From positions 1 to 38,978 of the forward strand of contig NZ_FOAT01000023.1 in assembly GCF_900109655.1 (NCBI RefSeq): a DNA stretch of 38,978 bases. The letters run 5' to 3'. Positions 37,871 to 38,978 of the stretch are shown here, in pieces. Both the position numbers and the translations under genes were made by a program. The DNA is from Hominimerdicola alba. Its GTDB lineage: Bacteria > Bacillota > Clostridia > Oscillospirales > Ruminococcaceae. The notes under the pieces are model-generated. The model was not told the DNA's origin, did no database searches, and saw nothing but the letters and a program-made list of their open reading frames with translations. Each line of letters starts with the position of its first letter. The first letter of the stretch is position 1.

Positions 37871-38978
37871 GAGTCAATCCCAAATTCTGTGTAAACGAAA
37901 AATAGTGCAATAAAAGAGTATATGATGAGACCGATTGTGAAAGCAGTCGGTCTTATCAGCATATTAGCACATGATTATATGATTGTCAAGATAAAAGTAT
38001 TATTCGGGTATCCTGTCACCGTAATAGATCACAAGCTGAGCATAGATACTGCTCCAGTCCTGACGACGCCCCGTCCACTTTTTCGTGATGTCCTTCATAG
38101 CCAGATACAGCATCTTGAAAAGGCTGTCATCTGTAGGAAATACGGATTTTGTTTTGGTCACTTTCCTAAGCTGACGGTTGAATCCTTCGATTGCATTGGT
38201 GGTATAGATCAGCTTCCGAAGCTCCTGCGGGAACTTGAAATATGTGCTGAGATTAGGCCAGTTTTCGTACCATGACTTTGAAATCTTGGGATATTTGCTG
38301 TCCCAGACAGCGGCAAATTCGTCCAGAGCAGCTTCTTCAGTGGCGGCAGTATAGACCTTTTTCAGGTCGGTCATAAGCGCCTTGATATCCTTGTAGGAGA
38401 CATATTTGCTTGAATTCCTGAGCTGATGAATGATACAGTTCTGGATATCAGTTTTCGGAAATACAGCCTCTATCGCCTGAGAAAAACCTGTCAGGTTATC
38501 AGTGCAGGCGATAAGGATATCCTCAACACCTCTGTTTCGCAGACTGTTCAGAACGCCAGCCCAGAACTTTGCACTTTCATTTTCACCGACCCACATACCC
38601 AGGACATCCTTCCTGCCGTCCATATTAACGCCTATCGCTATGTAGACAGCCTTTTTGATGATCTGTCCCTCACTGCGAACGTGGTAGTGGATAGCATCAA
38701 GAAATACGACTGCATAGATGCTTTCAAGTGGTCTTTGCTGCCATTCCTTGGCTGCGGGAAGCACTTTATCGGTTATGCGGCTGACAGTAGTATCGGATAT
38801 CTCAAGACCGTAAATGTCACGAATATGATCCTCAATATCAGACGTTGACATACCTTTGGCGTACATTGAGATGATCTTGTTCTCCATATCCTGAGATATG
38901 CTTGTCTGATTCTTGGGCAGTATCTTAGGCTCGAATTCGCCGTTTCTGTCACGAGGAACTTCAATATCAACCTTACCC
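37871..38978 (-). mobile_element. IS256-family insertion sequence, right copy (5' part outside window)
   Basis: The element starts with GAGTCAATCCCAAATTCTGTG, seen in the opposite sense at the left end of the window. It includes the hairpin region and most of the transposase. Its orientation is opposite to the left copy, so the 37.5 kb between them is bounded by inverted repeats of at least 340 bp. Confidence 0.85.
38000..38978 (-). CDS. IS256-family transposase (5' truncated by window edge)
   Basis: The frame is open from the window edge (GKVDIEVPRDRNGEF) through an internal Met at 38887 to TAA at 38000-38002, about 326 residues of a family that is usually near 400. The N-terminal region carries the DNA-binding helix (GMSTSDIEDHIRDIYG). 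The catalytic triad is visible: Asp in FLDAIHYHV, Asp in ACTDNLTGFSQAI and Glu in NAIEGFNRQLRK, with the family C/H insert GAVFPKTDIQNCIIHQLRNS-like segment between them. No frameshift or stop is seen, so the element may be active. The truncation is due to the window edge. Confidence 0.93.
   Translation of the reverse strand, partial: GKVDIEVPRDRNGEFEPKILPKNQTSISQDMENKIISMYAKGMSTSDIEDHIRDIYGLEISDTTVSRITDKVLPAAKEWQQRPLESIYAVVFLDAIHYHVRSEGQIIKKAVYIAIGVNMDGRKDVLGMWVGENESAKFWAGVLNSLRNRGVEDILIACTDNLTGFSQAIEAVFPKTDIQNCIIHQLRNSSKYVSYKDIKALMTDLKKVYTAATEEAALDEFAAVWDSKYPKISKSWYENWPNLSTYFKFPQELRKLIYTTNAIEGFNRQLRKVTKTKSVFPTDDSLFKMLYLAMKDITKKWTGRRQDWSSIYAQLVIYYGDRIPE

Overview
The window comes from a Gram-positive anaerobe of the Ruminococcaceae, most like Ruminococcus albus. 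The main clues are dockerin repeats ending in AAHVKGKK (a style I associate with R. albus), strong GGAGG ribosome binding sites, many TTGAC(A/T)-17-TATAAT promoters, an ftsEX operon with coiled-coil LytM proteins, a phenylacetate-CoA ligase, and a DarA/HolB cluster. Species assignment is inference from these features only.

Both ends lie inside near-identical copies of an IS256-family insertion sequence in inverted orientation, each with its 3' end pointing into the window. The window probably ends where an assembly ran into the repeat. The left copy gives a zinc-ribbon gene a chimeric 3' end. The right copy abuts the terminator stem of a YbaK gene.

Layout: 0.3-5 kb holds surface and signalling genes (dockerin lipoprotein, PP2C phosphatase with a long acidic tail, secreted dockerin protein with a duplicated unknown domain). 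5-9.2 kb is a branched-chain amino-acid operon, ilvB-orf-ilvN-ilvC, with an unrecognised gene inserted. 9.4-14.7 kb is a cell-wall remodelling module: ftsE, ftsX and two coiled-coil M23 peptidases, one with a Tyr/Gly-rich tract. 14.7-20.8 kb holds a PucR/CdaR-type regulator, HPr, trmD, rimM, a CE2-like esterase lipoprotein and paaK. 21.4-25.1 kb is a YaaO-like decarboxylase, darA, holB and an LRR protein.

25.4-27.5 kb is a divergent regulatory locus: a sigma-region-4-like protein on one side and ynzC plus a WYL regulator on the other. They share an intergenic motif, and the rightward leader is about 250 nt long with twin hairpins. 27.6-30.2 kb holds a 164-bp inverted-repeat element, two small membrane proteins, purine nucleoside phosphorylase and an ECF S component. 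30.3-33.4 kb holds a metallo-beta-lactamase-fold protein, a degenerate GGDEF sensor and a cytidine-deaminase-fold protein with a basic/hydrophobic tail. 34.1-36.3 kb is an AgrC-like kinase with a CPBP protease and no visible response regulator. 36.6-37.8 kb is a cytidylate-kinase-like gene under a consensus promoter followed by a 26-bp palindrome, then ybaK.

The best candidates for something undescribed are the deaminase-fold/degenerate-GGDEF pair, the duplicated dockerin-borne domain, the twin-hairpin leader of the WYL operon, the 164-bp inverted-repeat element, and a GGTTACAAA motif recurring in several intergenic regions. No tRNA, rRNA or CRISPR array was recognised.
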